Of a stretch of 64,000 nucleotides of DNA, positions 33,991 to 45,035 are shown in pieces (position 1 is the first letter of the stretch; every line of letters begins with the position of its first letter). Source of the DNA: Diplosphaera chodatii (taxonomy: Eukaryota > Chlorophyta > Trebouxiophyceae > Prasiolales > Stichococcaceae); assembly GCA_032358165.1 (NCBI GenBank), contig JAALGY010000033.1, positions 2,356,001 through 2,420,000 of the forward strand, given 5' to 3'. The translations under genes were made by a program, and so were the position numbers. The notes below the pieces were generated by a model that made no database searches, had not been told where the DNA came from, and saw nothing but the letters and a program-made list of their open reading frames with translations.

Positions 33991-35145
33991 ATGACGCGTC
34001 TAATGGTGAGCTCAGCAGGTGGCAACCTGCATCCAATAGATCGTTTGCAGCGCGGCCGCTCACCACGGGCAAACCGGTGCTTGTGCAATGCCAGCAAAGG
34101 CTTTGGTGCCGCCAAGCCTGCATCAGCGGGTGCGAACATCCCAGAGGTGTCATGAGTGACAATGCTGGCCGGAAGTATCACTACCTAAGTACACCATGTA
34201 TTCATACAGCACCACGCAGCAAAAAGGTCAAAGGCCCAGATGCGGACATCGCTAAGTGGGAGGTTGATAGAAGTCTGTGCCCCTGTGGGTCCGGAAGAAA
34301 CTATGAGGTAAGCAAGCCATGTCATGGACGAGGCTGAGGTGATGTCCGTGCCAGCTGGGTGACGCAGTGCTTCGGATTGCTTATGTGTATCGGACCAGCA
34401 CTGCTTCCCTCTGCTTCAGGTTTGCTGCGAGGTGTATCATGATGGCAAACTTGAACCGACAGCAGAGGCAGTCATGCGCGCACGGTTCAGTGCGTACGTG
34501 AAGGGGGAGATCGACTACATCGTCAACACCACGCACCCTGATAACCCTGCAGTCGGGGGCTCGAAGCGGAATGGCGAGGTTGTGTCAACCCTGCGGCAGG
34601 ACATTCAGGCCACCCACAACAAGGTGTGTTTTGCACATCGCTGCAGCTCTCTGCATGTTCAATATGCATCCTGCTGCCCCTGGTTGTGTTTGCAGTCGTT
34701 CGACCTCCACAGCGGACGTGCCCATCACGCTGGTATGATGTATGGTGCATTCCGCCAGGTGCGATGGCTACGGCTGAAGGTGCTGGGGCGCGACAGCGGG
34801 CCGGGCAGCCACGAGGACGAGGCGTTCGTGGCCTTCCAGACCTGGTTCAAGTTCAGGGACCAGCAGGGGCAGCGGCAGCGGGGCACCCGCACCGAGGCGC
34901 TACGCGAGCGCAGGTGTGCTTTCACCAGGCGCATCATGAGGCATTGCCTTCGTCACAACCTGCCTCGCTTGTGCTACTTCACCCTGAAGCAGAGATCGGT
35001 GATGGCCGTTCAGCATCTCTGAGCCATGCGACAATTCCCTATGTGCAGCCGATTCCTGCGGGATGCGTTCACACAGCATTGGCAATATGTTGACGGCGAG
35101 ACAGATTGGAAGGCGCACGACTATGCCGCCGACAATCAGTACTGA
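33991..35145 (+). CDS. YchJ-like (UPF0225) SEC-C motif protein, probably organelle targeted
   Basis: The proposed start, ATG at 33991, gives a Ser/Arg/Gly-rich leader (RGRSPRANRCLCNASKGFG) like a chloroplast transit peptide, up to a GAG|GTGTCA donor near 34145. The next exon (about 34228-34306) has GPDADIAKWEVDRSLCPCGS, with the metal-binding cysteines of the SEC-C motif; its partner cysteines follow across the intron in VCCEVYHDGKLEPT. Then AEAVMRARFSAYVKGEIDYI and TTHPDNPAV follow the bacterial YchJ fold. WLRLKVLGRDSGPG and AFVAFQTWFKF are the central sheet, and the last exon ends FLRDAFTQHWQYVDGETDW, stop at 35143-35145. The bacterial members are NTF2-like proteins of unknown function. A bacterial or cyanobacterial origin is likely but not shown. 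The leader is inference. Confidence 0.8.
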
Positions 35146-35805
35146 GCAGACACCTGAGGAGTCACACCTTTTACACCTGTACTAACTAATTGAGTACGGT
35201 ATGGAAAGCAGCACGTGGAAAACGGTCTTTGTCGTGCAAACCGTGAGTCAAACTGTACGAAGCAAAGCGTCAAATGGTGCAGCCCTCTCTAATCTACAGA
35301 GTCGATGCTTCCCGAACTCCCTCCCCGAGTCAGTGCAACCACCCCGCCTCGCTCGCCAGACACACCGACGAACAAGACGCCAAGACACACCAAAACAACA
35401 AGACGTCATCCAGCGCCTGCCTGCACCGCCGCACAAGCCTGGGTGCACAATGCAGTGGCCACTTGCAGTGAGCAAGCCGCCACCCCGCATGCACCCCGCC
35501 TGCACAGCTATACACGCCGCGCCATCTTCGCCACAAACTAAACGAGGCCCCCTCCTGACAGCAGGCCGCCTCCCTGCCAGCTCGACCACGATAGGAGCTG
35601 ACTTCACAAAACGTCATAAACCGAGACTGAGCACTCCTTTCCTGCCTGACAAGATACAGACCCAGCAAGGAGCCCGGCAGCCTCCCTGTATCCTCCCCAG
35701 CTGACTCTGTTGATGAGCGCCATCTGCAGGTTTCGGCTGCATCTGTTGCAGCTGCACAAAATCTGTGCTCGAGGCCTCACAATGGCCTGGTTGCCACCAA
35801 AACCC
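35146..35805. other. Convergent 3' region, YchJ-like / SAC phosphatase
   Basis: About 660 bases between convergent stops. Strongly C-rich on the plus strand with few G (35300-35700). A 167-codon ORF at 35201-35704 (+) follows from that bias and has no domain. Probably the SAC gene 3'UTR. Confidence 0.5.
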
Positions 35806-38800
35806 TCAAATGCCCTCCACCAGGGCGGGCATCCTGCACAGGTCCTCATACTGCTTCTGCACACTGGCCGGCTCTGGGAAGGCCTGCGCATCCAAGATGA
35901 ACCTGCACAAGCAAGACAGACCGCATTATCCTTGCCAACCAGTGACGACATGCAGCGGCGAGCAATGTTCCCACTTACCAGCTGACGACTGGCGGCAGGC
36001 CGGGTGTGGTTGTGCATGTATGAAAATACACAACGGTCAACAGTCATGGGCACCTGGAGTAGTGCTTGCGCAGCACGGCCTCAGCGCTCAGAAACGCAGC
36101 CAGGTGCTCCTCGGAGCCCAGCCACCACGCCTGAAGGGCACATGACTCACGGGTCTGACCGCCCACTGCTCAGATTGGACGGCAGCTGATATAGTGTCGC
36201 CCGCGTGATGGTTGTGGTGATCCACCTGGCATGCTCAAATTGCACGCACCTCGACAAGGATGAAGGCCAGAGGCGCAAGACTCCAGGGGTATGAGCACAC
36301 AGGGCGCACCAGCAAGAAGGGCGAGATGCCGAGCTGCGTGGGGCCCCCGGCCAGCAGCGCGCTCAGCTGCGGTGCCGTGATGCACACCTCCGCATTGCGC
36401 CGCGCCGCAACCGCGTCTGCAAAACGGCAGCGACGCAGCGTGGATTGATACGTCGGATAGCATACCAAGGTGCCCCGGGGATGGCCACGCCAAGCAGGGC
36501 TTGCAGCTTGCAGGCACGAAGCAGGCTTTGGCTTCGCCAAGTCCTACAGAACGCTCCAGGAGCTGCCAGGCGCTGGCGCACAACCGGCCAGCAACCGCGC
36601 CACCGCACCTGTCAGCGCGATGGCGGGGGTCGTGGTGGGGGCCGGAGTGTTGATGAGGCCCAGGGGCGGCGACGGCGGCCCGGGGCCTCGGCCGGCACCC
36701 GCCAGCGTGTCAGGCCTGCATGACACAGCATACCACATGCTGAGTACTGGTAAAGGCTGGGCTGTTGATGTATATTGCCTGCTAAGCAATCCTGGAAATG
36801 CACATTTACGTAGCACAACACCCTGTCACACACTGCACCTGTCGGGGTGCTGCAGCGGCAGCGAGTCGCCCAGCTCCCACAGGCTGTCGCCGGCGTGCAG
36901 CGTCGCTCCGGGGCTGCCGCCCGGCCGCTGCTCCGGCGCCGCGCGCATCGCGTGCACCAGCCGCAGCAGCCCCGAGTCCGTGCTCTGCGTGCGCCGCACG
37001 CCTGGCCAATGGAGACGGCCACTGCTCAGAGCATGCACGTGGGACCTCTGCTCGCCCTCGTGGAAGCCTTCATGCGCAGTATGTCCTGGTGTGATGCACT
37101 CGATGTGGCACACACAACTGGTGCCCTTGGCGAGCCCCCGTGCGCTGCAAAGTAGTTTGTCCTGCTGCGGTGCACACTGTGGGCACCATGGAGGTGACGC
37201 AGCCTGCGACTCACGGGAGGGCGGCGGCGGCGGCGGCGCGGCCGAGGACTTGAGGTACGACAGGTCAGCGCTGATGCGGCGGCTGCTGACGTTGCTGCCG
37301 TGCTCCGCGATGGGCGGCAGCCCGCCCAGCGCCGGCGGCGGCGACGGCTGCCCCTCCGCCTCCGCGGGCTGCCGGCGGCCCAGCGGCGCGGCCAGCCACT
37401 GCGGCAGGTAGGCGCGCTGCGACGGCGCCGCATGCAGCCGCACGTGGTGCACCACATCCGGCTGCTGGCCGATGAGCTTGTCCAGCGACTCGAGCTTGGT
37501 GCGGCGGCGCGCAGGCAGCGGCGTCACCGCCAACTGCGGCGCGCTGGTCTCCATGATGCTGGGTGCCGCAGCAGGCTCGGCAGTCGCCGGCAGGCCCCCC
37601 GAGTCGCTTGCTGCAGGCTGTGCTGGGGCGTCTGCTGGCCTGCTTGCATCGCCGTCAGCAGCCGCCACTGGACGGCTGCATGCCTCAACCGGAGCTCCCT
37701 GCAGTGGGCTGGAGGGCGGCGAGTCAGCCTGCTGCTCTGGCCCAGAGGCTGGCCGTCGCTCGGTGCTCGCGGTCGTCACGCCGCGAGGCGGGCTGGGTGC
37801 AGGGGCGCCCAGCGGCGGGCCGCCGCCCGCGCCCCACAGCGGGTGCTGCGCGAGCCGGCGGCCGGCGCGCTGCGGGGAGCTGAAGGGGCTGATGCCGCCG
37901 CCGGGGGGCGGGGCCGCGGGCCGCCCCCTGCGCCTCTTGCGCGCCGCCTGCCGCAGCATCTCCCCGGCCGCCGCCTCCTCCGCCAGCATGCGGGCCGCCC
38001 TGGTGGCCCCCGACGCGCCGTCCAGGCTGCGACAACAGTGCCAGCCAAGGTCAGCCGGGCGTGCACAGAGCAACAGGCAGCTAGTGCCTGGCTTCGTACA
38101 GAGGTGGGTGTCATGCCCCTTGATGCTGTGGACATAACAGCGCTTGCCTGCGGCGGCGGCTCAGGCCGTCCACAACGCCGAGCGGCGAGGCCTTGGGCGC
38201 CCCCGGCAGCCGCCACAGGTTGCCGCTCTGGACCGGCTTGCCGCCGTCATCGCCGCCCGCCGTGCGGGGCGGCAGGTCTGCGGACCCGGCGCGGCTCAGG
38301 GAGCCCGAGGAGCTCCCGCCCCGCTTCAGCGACGTGCCTGCACCGCGTACACCAGCCGTGTTGTTCAACCCCAACCACAGGCGCCCTGACTACAGCATCG
38401 TGTACGCTTGCTGTGCCTGAAGCACATCTCGCCTGAGGAGTAGTGCAGGTAGGCATCGGAGTCCAGTTCCCACAGAGCGGGGCGCCCAGCTTGCGGAACT
38501 GCAGCAAGCAGGCAAAAAGGGACCTTTAGTTGGTGCTGTGTGTGCGCTTATGCATCTCTGTATGTCAGAGCAGAGCTGTCACGGTGAGGCGCACCAAAAT
38601 TGCCGAGGAACAGGTTGATGGCAGCCTGCAGGCCATCAGAAGAATTCGCTTGAGATCTAACCACCGAGTCAAGGCAATGCACGCCGATACGGGAGCATAC
38701 CTCCAAAAGCTATCACAACCAGAGCTGTTGTGCGCAACACTCACCTGCTTCTCTGAGTCAGTGTAAGCGTTTGAGTAGAAGCGACGGATGGACGTCAGAA

Positions 38801-41791
38801 AATCGCGGCTCTGTGTCGCCGCCTCCCAATCGCCGCGCTGCCGTTGGAAGAATGTGGAGTGCGCCTCTGACCCGCCATACTGCAGGAGACGGACAGCACC
38901 ATAAGAGCAACCGTCTCATGGAGGTGTTCTGCAGGTGTACTGACGGCACATATTTCGAAGTAAGACGGTCCAACCCTGCCTCTGTTGGCAACCGCATGCA
39001 GGGGCAGGGCAAATCCCCAGAGCAGATGGTGCAACAAGGCACACCTGACGCGCGAGTGTGTTGCCCGTCGCCTCGTACATGTCCATGAGGTGGCGGGCGG
39101 CCGAGGAGCGCGCGTCGATGGTGGGGCTGTCGGAGACGCCGAGCGCCGCCAGCTGGCGCCCCAGGGCCGCCAGCCCCGCCGCGAACTGCGCCACGTTGGT
39201 GCGGTCCAGGCAGTCGATGCAGTTGGTGCGCAGCACGCCCTGCTGCACGACCTGCACACGATTGTTGGCAGCTCAGCAGCAGGTGCGCTGTGCTTTCCTT
39301 TCCTTTGTTGCCTGTGCAGGAGAGGAACCCATGGGGCAGCCATGTCGATCTTGAAGCAACCGTGTCCGACTGCGCCTGGCTGGCCACTGACCACAGCCTT
39401 AAACACAATGTGTCCCCATGCTGAACTCCAGGACTGGAGCCACCTGTGGGCCGGCATGGGACTTGTGGACGAGCAGCCCGGTGACGTCGAGGCAGGCATC
39501 CAGCAGGGGCACCAGGCTGTCCAGCAGCGCTGAGCCGTGCTGCTTGGCATGGTAGTTCAGGTCGTAAGGGATGTGGTGGATGCGTTCCTCAACCGGCAGC
39601 TGCACAACACGACAGCAGACTCATCCACAGCTCATGCACGGAAGACAATGCGCCTCCTCGACGGTATGTTTGCAGCTGGTGTGCAAATGGCAACGGCAAT
39701 GTGCATGCATGAGGAATTCGCCCTTGGTTGGTCAGGGTGTTCCTAGGTGCGCACCATCTGATTGATGTAGGAGATTGCCACATCAAACTCAGCCCGCAGC
39801 GCAATCTCCCGGGGGTGCTTCTCCATTGCCTTCACCAGATCCAGACACACGATGGGGCTCCCATAGCGCGCCTGCGATATTACGAGATCAGACAGTACTT
39901 AGTAGAACAGGCAAGCCAGAGGACATCGACATCGCTTGATCGTAGTGGCTTGGAGGCCACACGCAAGACGATGACAATTGCCACAGAAAAGGTAGGGGGC
40001 ATGCCTGCATGTCGTGGAAGTGGGAGCGCGTCGCAGTGTACAGCGGGTCGAAGGTCTGGAGGAGGATGTCCGGCTTGGACAGGCGGCTGCCCTGCTGCTG
40101 CTGGCTCCAGTACAGCGGGATCGATCCGCGCACCTGCACAAGCATGCATCAGCCGGCATGACAGTCTGGCTTGCAGCCGTGCACATGCGGCAATGTTCAT
40201 AATGTTGACCACTTGAATGCGATACGAGGCAGGGGCAACAGCGAACCTGCACAACGGAGGACAGCGCGGGCGTGGCATGCCGCCTGTCCAGCCCAGCCAG
40301 TACGATCTGCTCTGTTTCCACATCATTGGCAACGCGGCCCTGCGGCAGATGTGAGCAAGACATGAGTAGCAGAGCGGCTGCAGTGCCATCTGCACGACCA
40401 ACGGGCAGCGGCTGGACGTTTACTTGAAGTTGCAAATGGCCGAATGACCGACCTCATGGTTGACGCCACGCTTCTGGTACCGAGTCCCAGCAAAGTGGCG
40501 GCTGCGGCGTGCGACCAGCGTGATGGTGAGCGTCTGGCCAAATACTGCCAGCGTGCGCTGCTGGAAGAAGCCGTGGATGAGCGGCACCACCCAGCGGTCA
40601 TTGCCCAGCGCATCCCGCAGCGGCCTGGACCACAACCAACCAGTAGTCTCGTCTCACGTGATTCCCAGCAGCAGCAGTTGCTGTGTTGGGGTTGCTTTGC
40701 GGCAGGGGCGCACCTGGTGAGGTGGTCATTCCACACAAACATGCTGTCGAAGCGGTCCTGCTGCGCAGTCGCCGTCAGGTTGTTCTGCAGCGTGGAGGCG
40801 ATGTCGTAGGTGTAGCTGAAGAAATAGTCCTGCGTGAGGTCCATGCCCAGCAGCAGCTTGCGGTAGCGCTTCTCATCCATGCTCTCCTCCTTCTGCAGGA
40901 GACGGACGAACGGGCTTGTGAAATCGTGCCCTGATACATGAAAGGTAGAACACCCACGCATCAGCCTGCAAAGCTGCCAACATCGGATGCCGCAGCAATT
41001 TGATAGGAGAGGGAATCCGCCAGGACGCGCACCTGTGCGGTCGCCTGCTTGAGCGGCACCAGCGCGGTGTCGCTGATGCTGTACACCTTGTGGCCGCACA
41101 GGCTGCCCTGGTACTGGCGCTTGGTGACCAGCAGCAGGTAGTGCCCCTCCAGGAATGATACGCACCCGATGACGCCATATGCCTGCGTGCAGCACAGGTC
41201 ATCACGCATTGAAACCCCGACTGACGCGATCCAAGCTGTGCATTGCTCAAGACCCTCGGTATCAGCAACGACGGACAGCGGCGTCGACAGCGGCGCTCTC
41301 CGCAGGCAGTGGCTGGCACACAGTAGGGGGTATCGTCGTACCACGACACGGCCAGCGACAGCTGTTGCCGAAGATGGCCATGCACCGCGGCCACGCGCGG
41401 ATGACAGCAGCATGCAAGGGCTGCATATATGCTCAGGTGTCTCGCTGCATCCACCGCGGCGCTCCTCAGACGCTCAGCATCGCAAAATGACCCAGGGAAC
41501 CGCGTGTCGTCGAAGCACGGCAGCCGATCGGCCTAAAAGCCGTCGTACGCAGCGCTGCTCACCTTGCACACGAGCTGCAGGCCGCCCTGGTTACCCACGT
41601 GGATCTGCCGCAGCAGCTGGCCACACTCCTGCTGGCTCAGAGGTGATGTCGTCTCGTGCGCCTGCAGTGGCTCGATGTCCGGCCTCACTTTTCCCGGTGT
41701 CGCGCCGCCTTTGTGCAGCGTGCAGATGGACCAGCAGTGCGTGCTCAGCTTGCCGTTGCCCCTCCCGACCAGGTAGTAACGGCTTGCCGTG
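35806..41791 (-). CDS. FIG4/plant SAC-type polyphosphoinositide phosphatase
   Basis: SAC-domain enzymes remove phosphates from PI(3,5)P2 and related lipids on endolysosomal or vacuolar membranes. The first exon found (41791-41575) has [18 protein letters not shown]. Then come [73 protein letters not shown] and [11 protein letters not shown]. The active-site exon (39250-39050) has [14 protein letters not shown], an intact CX5R loop. Then come the plant-like [17 protein letters not shown] and [19 protein letters not shown] (about 37490-37435). Extra low-complexity P/A/R segments fill 38070-37500 and 37330-37200. [10 protein letters not shown] and [20 protein letters not shown] close the protein at the TGA 35806-35808. 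The tail fits the plant SAC1-5 group more than animal FIG4. The first coding exon upstream of 41791 was not found. Confidence 0.87.
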
Positions 41792-42591
41792 CTGCGCAGC
41801 AGACAGCAAACCTCAGACTTCCTGAATACTATCGGAGATCGCCGTGTAGCCGAACTATCCAGCGCCGGGTTACCTGTACAGATAGAACTTGGACCGCGGT
41901 GCTGTCAGCTGCGCCGCGTCGGACGTCATTGCGTTTGCGGCTGCTTCCGGAAGGGGGATGTTGGGTTACTGCGTGCACAACCGGGCACCCTGCCTCACTG
42001 GCCTGCAGCACCGGCTGATTGCAACAGCCCAGAGCCTGTGCCGCCGGCCCCACTGGCGGGCGGCGGGGCTGGAGAGACTGGCGCCCGGACTTTCGCTGTC
42101 GAGTGATGAAACCTTCAATGCCGCAGCCGGAAGATCTGGCGGGTGCCAGGGAGGATGGACGCCAACCGGACTCAGCTTCAATGAACAGTGTCTTGCTGTC
42201 TTCTAGCGCAGGTTGCTGTCGCTGCCACACGAAAAGGCAGTGATGATCCGGAGCTGACACTATCAGTCGCCTTAGGTTGGCACAGTGTGCATCAACACCG
42301 GCAGGGTGCATTACTTGCGCGTCGCCCCAGAATTGCTTGCTGTGTCGATCTCGACAAGATACAGCTTCAGGGGCACATGTAGTCAACAGCATTCGACTCG
42401 CGTCAGCCTGACATGCTCTCGTGACCCCGCGTGGACCTGCGTTTGTCGAAGAAGCCACCTTCACAGTAGCCTGGGACGTGCCTGACTAACACGGTTGAAA
42501 GGCACCAGCAGCATTTACATCAGCACAGCAAACCTGCGTCCTGTCCTCCTCCTTCGTGCTGGACCAAGCTGTGGCCTATTACTCTTGCAAG
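41792..42591. other. Divergent region, SAC phosphatase / coiled-coil gene
   Basis: Should contain the missing first SAC exon (minus) and promoters for both genes. Several ORFs overlap here but none shows the expected SAC N-terminus. Nothing else recognised. Confidence 0.4.
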
Positions 42592-44215
42592 ATGGCTGTG
42601 CCGCTCGATTGGTCGGTTCGCATTTCCGACATGGAGGTGTGCAGCAAGTTGTCACTCAAACGTGCACGTTGCAGTGCTCAGGCTCATACATCTCTGCCGA
42701 CAACGAAGCCGGGTCATTAGCTTGCATCATGGCATGTGCAGGCTCTTCTGGTCGCCAGGCAGACCGAACTAGGACAGCAGCTGCAAGCAAAAGCGGCACT
42801 GGAAGCAGTTGTCGAGATGATGCGCCAGCAGCAGGTGTGTCTTGGTACCATGAGCATTGCACGCAGTTTGCAGGCAGCTAGCGCTTCCTGCGCACTTGAG
42901 ACTTGACTCTCGTGTCCAGTGCCGTCCCCTCCATGCAGGAAGCTGCACTGCTGGAGGTGCTGCAGCTCAGAACCAGGGACGCAGCTGCATCACTCAAACT
43001 CGCACAGACCCGCAAGCTGTTAGCAGAGTCAGCATCCGACAGCACCTGCGCTGCCGAGGTTCCCAGGTCGGCGCAGGATGCGAGTGTCACCTGGAAATGT
43101 CCTATAATGCAACCATGTGTCCGAGTCACATAGACATATGAGGTCCTTGCATGCACAACGAACACTGCTGTGTCTGCAGGCTTGAGAATCGGCATAGCAA
43201 CTTGCAGACCAAGATGCAGATGCTGAGACAGGCGCAGCAGAGGGAACGACAGATCATGCAGGAGTTCAGTCTGCTTGCAGAGGAGCACGTAAACGCTGCG
43301 GCTGCGCCGCTGCAGGATGCACGGCAAGCGTTGGAGCAGGTCCACACTAGCACTCAAAACATTGGTCAAATGCTGAACGGCAATGGACAGTGGCCACCTA
43401 TAAGACCCACAAGGAACATTGCATGCGTTCAGCATATCCATTAGCTACAATTAGTGATGCAATCTGCTGGGTTAATGTTGCATGGTAGATCGCATACCTG
43501 CTCTTGCAGGCTCACCATCGGCTGCGAAATAGCAAGCAGCTGGCGCAACATGCCATGGAAGCAGAGTGTGTACAGCTGGATGCAGATGCCAAAACGCTGG
43601 CCGAAGAGCAGCAGGCTGCTATGAACAGACTTGAGGATGTGCAGGTACATCTCTTACCATTCACATACTATATGACATCGTGCGTGTGTGATCACGCATG
43701 CACATTGCACATGGTGCTGGCTCAGGTCGGCAGCACTTACAGGCTGTGTGCTGAAGCCTCACCGAAATGTGAATGCGGTACAGGCTGAAAACAAGGCGCT
43801 GCAGAGGATGATTGGCGGCCAGCGGGTCGCCAACACTAGCAGGGCTCAGAAATACCGGCAGGTAATTGCCTGCCGACAATGCTGACCGCCATTTGTTGGC
43901 TGCTGCTTGAAAATAGGCTATGTGCACGTGCGATGCCCTTCTACCATCCGCATGTGACAGGCAGCAAATGCTGAGGCAGCGAAGACGAGGACTCTGCACA
44001 TCAGGTGATGCTGGATGCAAACCGTTTCCATACAGCTATTGCATGGCTTTCTCATGTGTGGCTATGTGGAGCACATGATCCAGGACGCTGCTTGACATTG
44101 CAGATTGGAGGGGCTGCAACGGGAGAGCCAACGCTTGACAGCTGAAGAGAGGGATTTGGAGCACAAACTGGAAGAGTGCAGGGCATCTTTACTGGAAATG
44201 TCTGCTGTGACATGA
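42592..44215 (+). CDS. Coiled-coil protein of unknown function
   Basis: ATG at 42592 gives MAVPLDWSVRISDME, then a GTGTGC donor. Following exons are nearly pure heptad sequence: ALLVARQTELGQQLQAKAAL and VVEMMRQQQ (to 42834); EAALLEVLQLRTRDAAASLK and QTRKLLAESASD (from about 42940); LENRHSNLQTKMQMLRQAQQ and MQEFSLLAEEHVNAA (43182-43340); LRNSKQLAQHAMEAE and TLAEEQQAAMNRLEDVQ (43510-43643); AENKALQRMIGGQRV; then LEGLQRESQRLTAEERDLEH and CRASLLEMSAVT with TGA at 44213-44215. About 260 residues in total. No other domain is visible. Such proteins are often cytoskeletal, basal-body or flagellar, but nothing here proves that. The last two small exons are approximate. Confidence 0.6.
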
Positions 44216-45035
44216 CACCGCCAGCTGGGTGCAATAACACTGAAAAGGCTGTACTGCAATAGTTCAAAGGGACCTCCGTACAGCCAGGGCACTGGCTGTC
44301 AGGTTAACCTCAAATCCACTTTGGACTTGCACCCGGGCAACGCATAGAGAAGCGCAAGATGGCTGCCGGACCAAGACGGGGTCATCGATGAACATGCAGT
44401 GGATGCTCACAGCAGGGTACAGAAAGCAGACAGGGTACACAAGAACGAACATCCGCAACTCGCAGAGAACAGCACACCTCTTACCTGGTCGCACGCACCT
44501 GACGCCATGGTTGATCGAGCTGCACCCTGAGGCTGTGCGTCAGGAGTGCTGGACTGAAAGGAGGTGTCGCTGCATTGACGCTGGTCCAAGTCAGGTCCTG
44601 GCTGCATTGCTGCACTGACACCTGCTGAGCAACACGAAAGCTGGGCGGCAAAGGGTCTGTTGCTCTGAGCAGGAATACAGGTGCTGTGCTGTGCGGCTGT
44701 AGTCTGTGCTGGGGCTGCATGATGCTGCAGCGGCAGCAGGAGTGGGCCATCCGAACCTTACACGGACAACTGGCAATAGCAGGCTGTGTCTGTGGGTGCT
44801 GCTGCAGATGTGTTGGCACCGACGGCTGGCATGCGACTCAACAGTCAACCACCATCTCCCTTGCTGCTGCCTCGAGCCGCAGCAGCTACTGGGACCCTGC
44901 CCTTGCAACCCCTGATTGCGGTGGTGCTGTGAGGCAGGCTGACCAAACTGCTGCCTGTCTGTCAACTGGCTAGCATGATGCCTGCTGCGCTGATGTCCGT
45001 CCCGCGCTGGAAGGGGACTGCACACCACACGGCCC
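44216..45035. other. Convergent 3' region, coiled-coil / RRM gene
   Basis: About 820 bases between convergent stops. It contains a minus-strand TGTAA (TTACA at 44758-44762) about 275 bases past the RRM gene stop. No gene is seen; an 281-codon ORF on the minus strand here mixes UTR and intron sequence. Confidence 0.5.
44758..44762 (-). terminator. TGTAA polyadenylation signal (minus strand)
   Basis: Possible poly(A) signal for the glycine-rich RRM gene, about 275 bases after its stop. Motif and position only. Confidence 0.35.

Noticed and set aside
35201..35704. 167-codon plus-strand ORF rich in P/T/R/Q
   Set aside because: Caused by the C-rich, stop-poor bias of the SAC gene 3' region; no motif.
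37300..38436. 378-codon Arg-rich plus-strand ORF
   Set aside because: Shadow of the SAC phosphatase tail, whose minus-strand frame holds conserved SAC segments.
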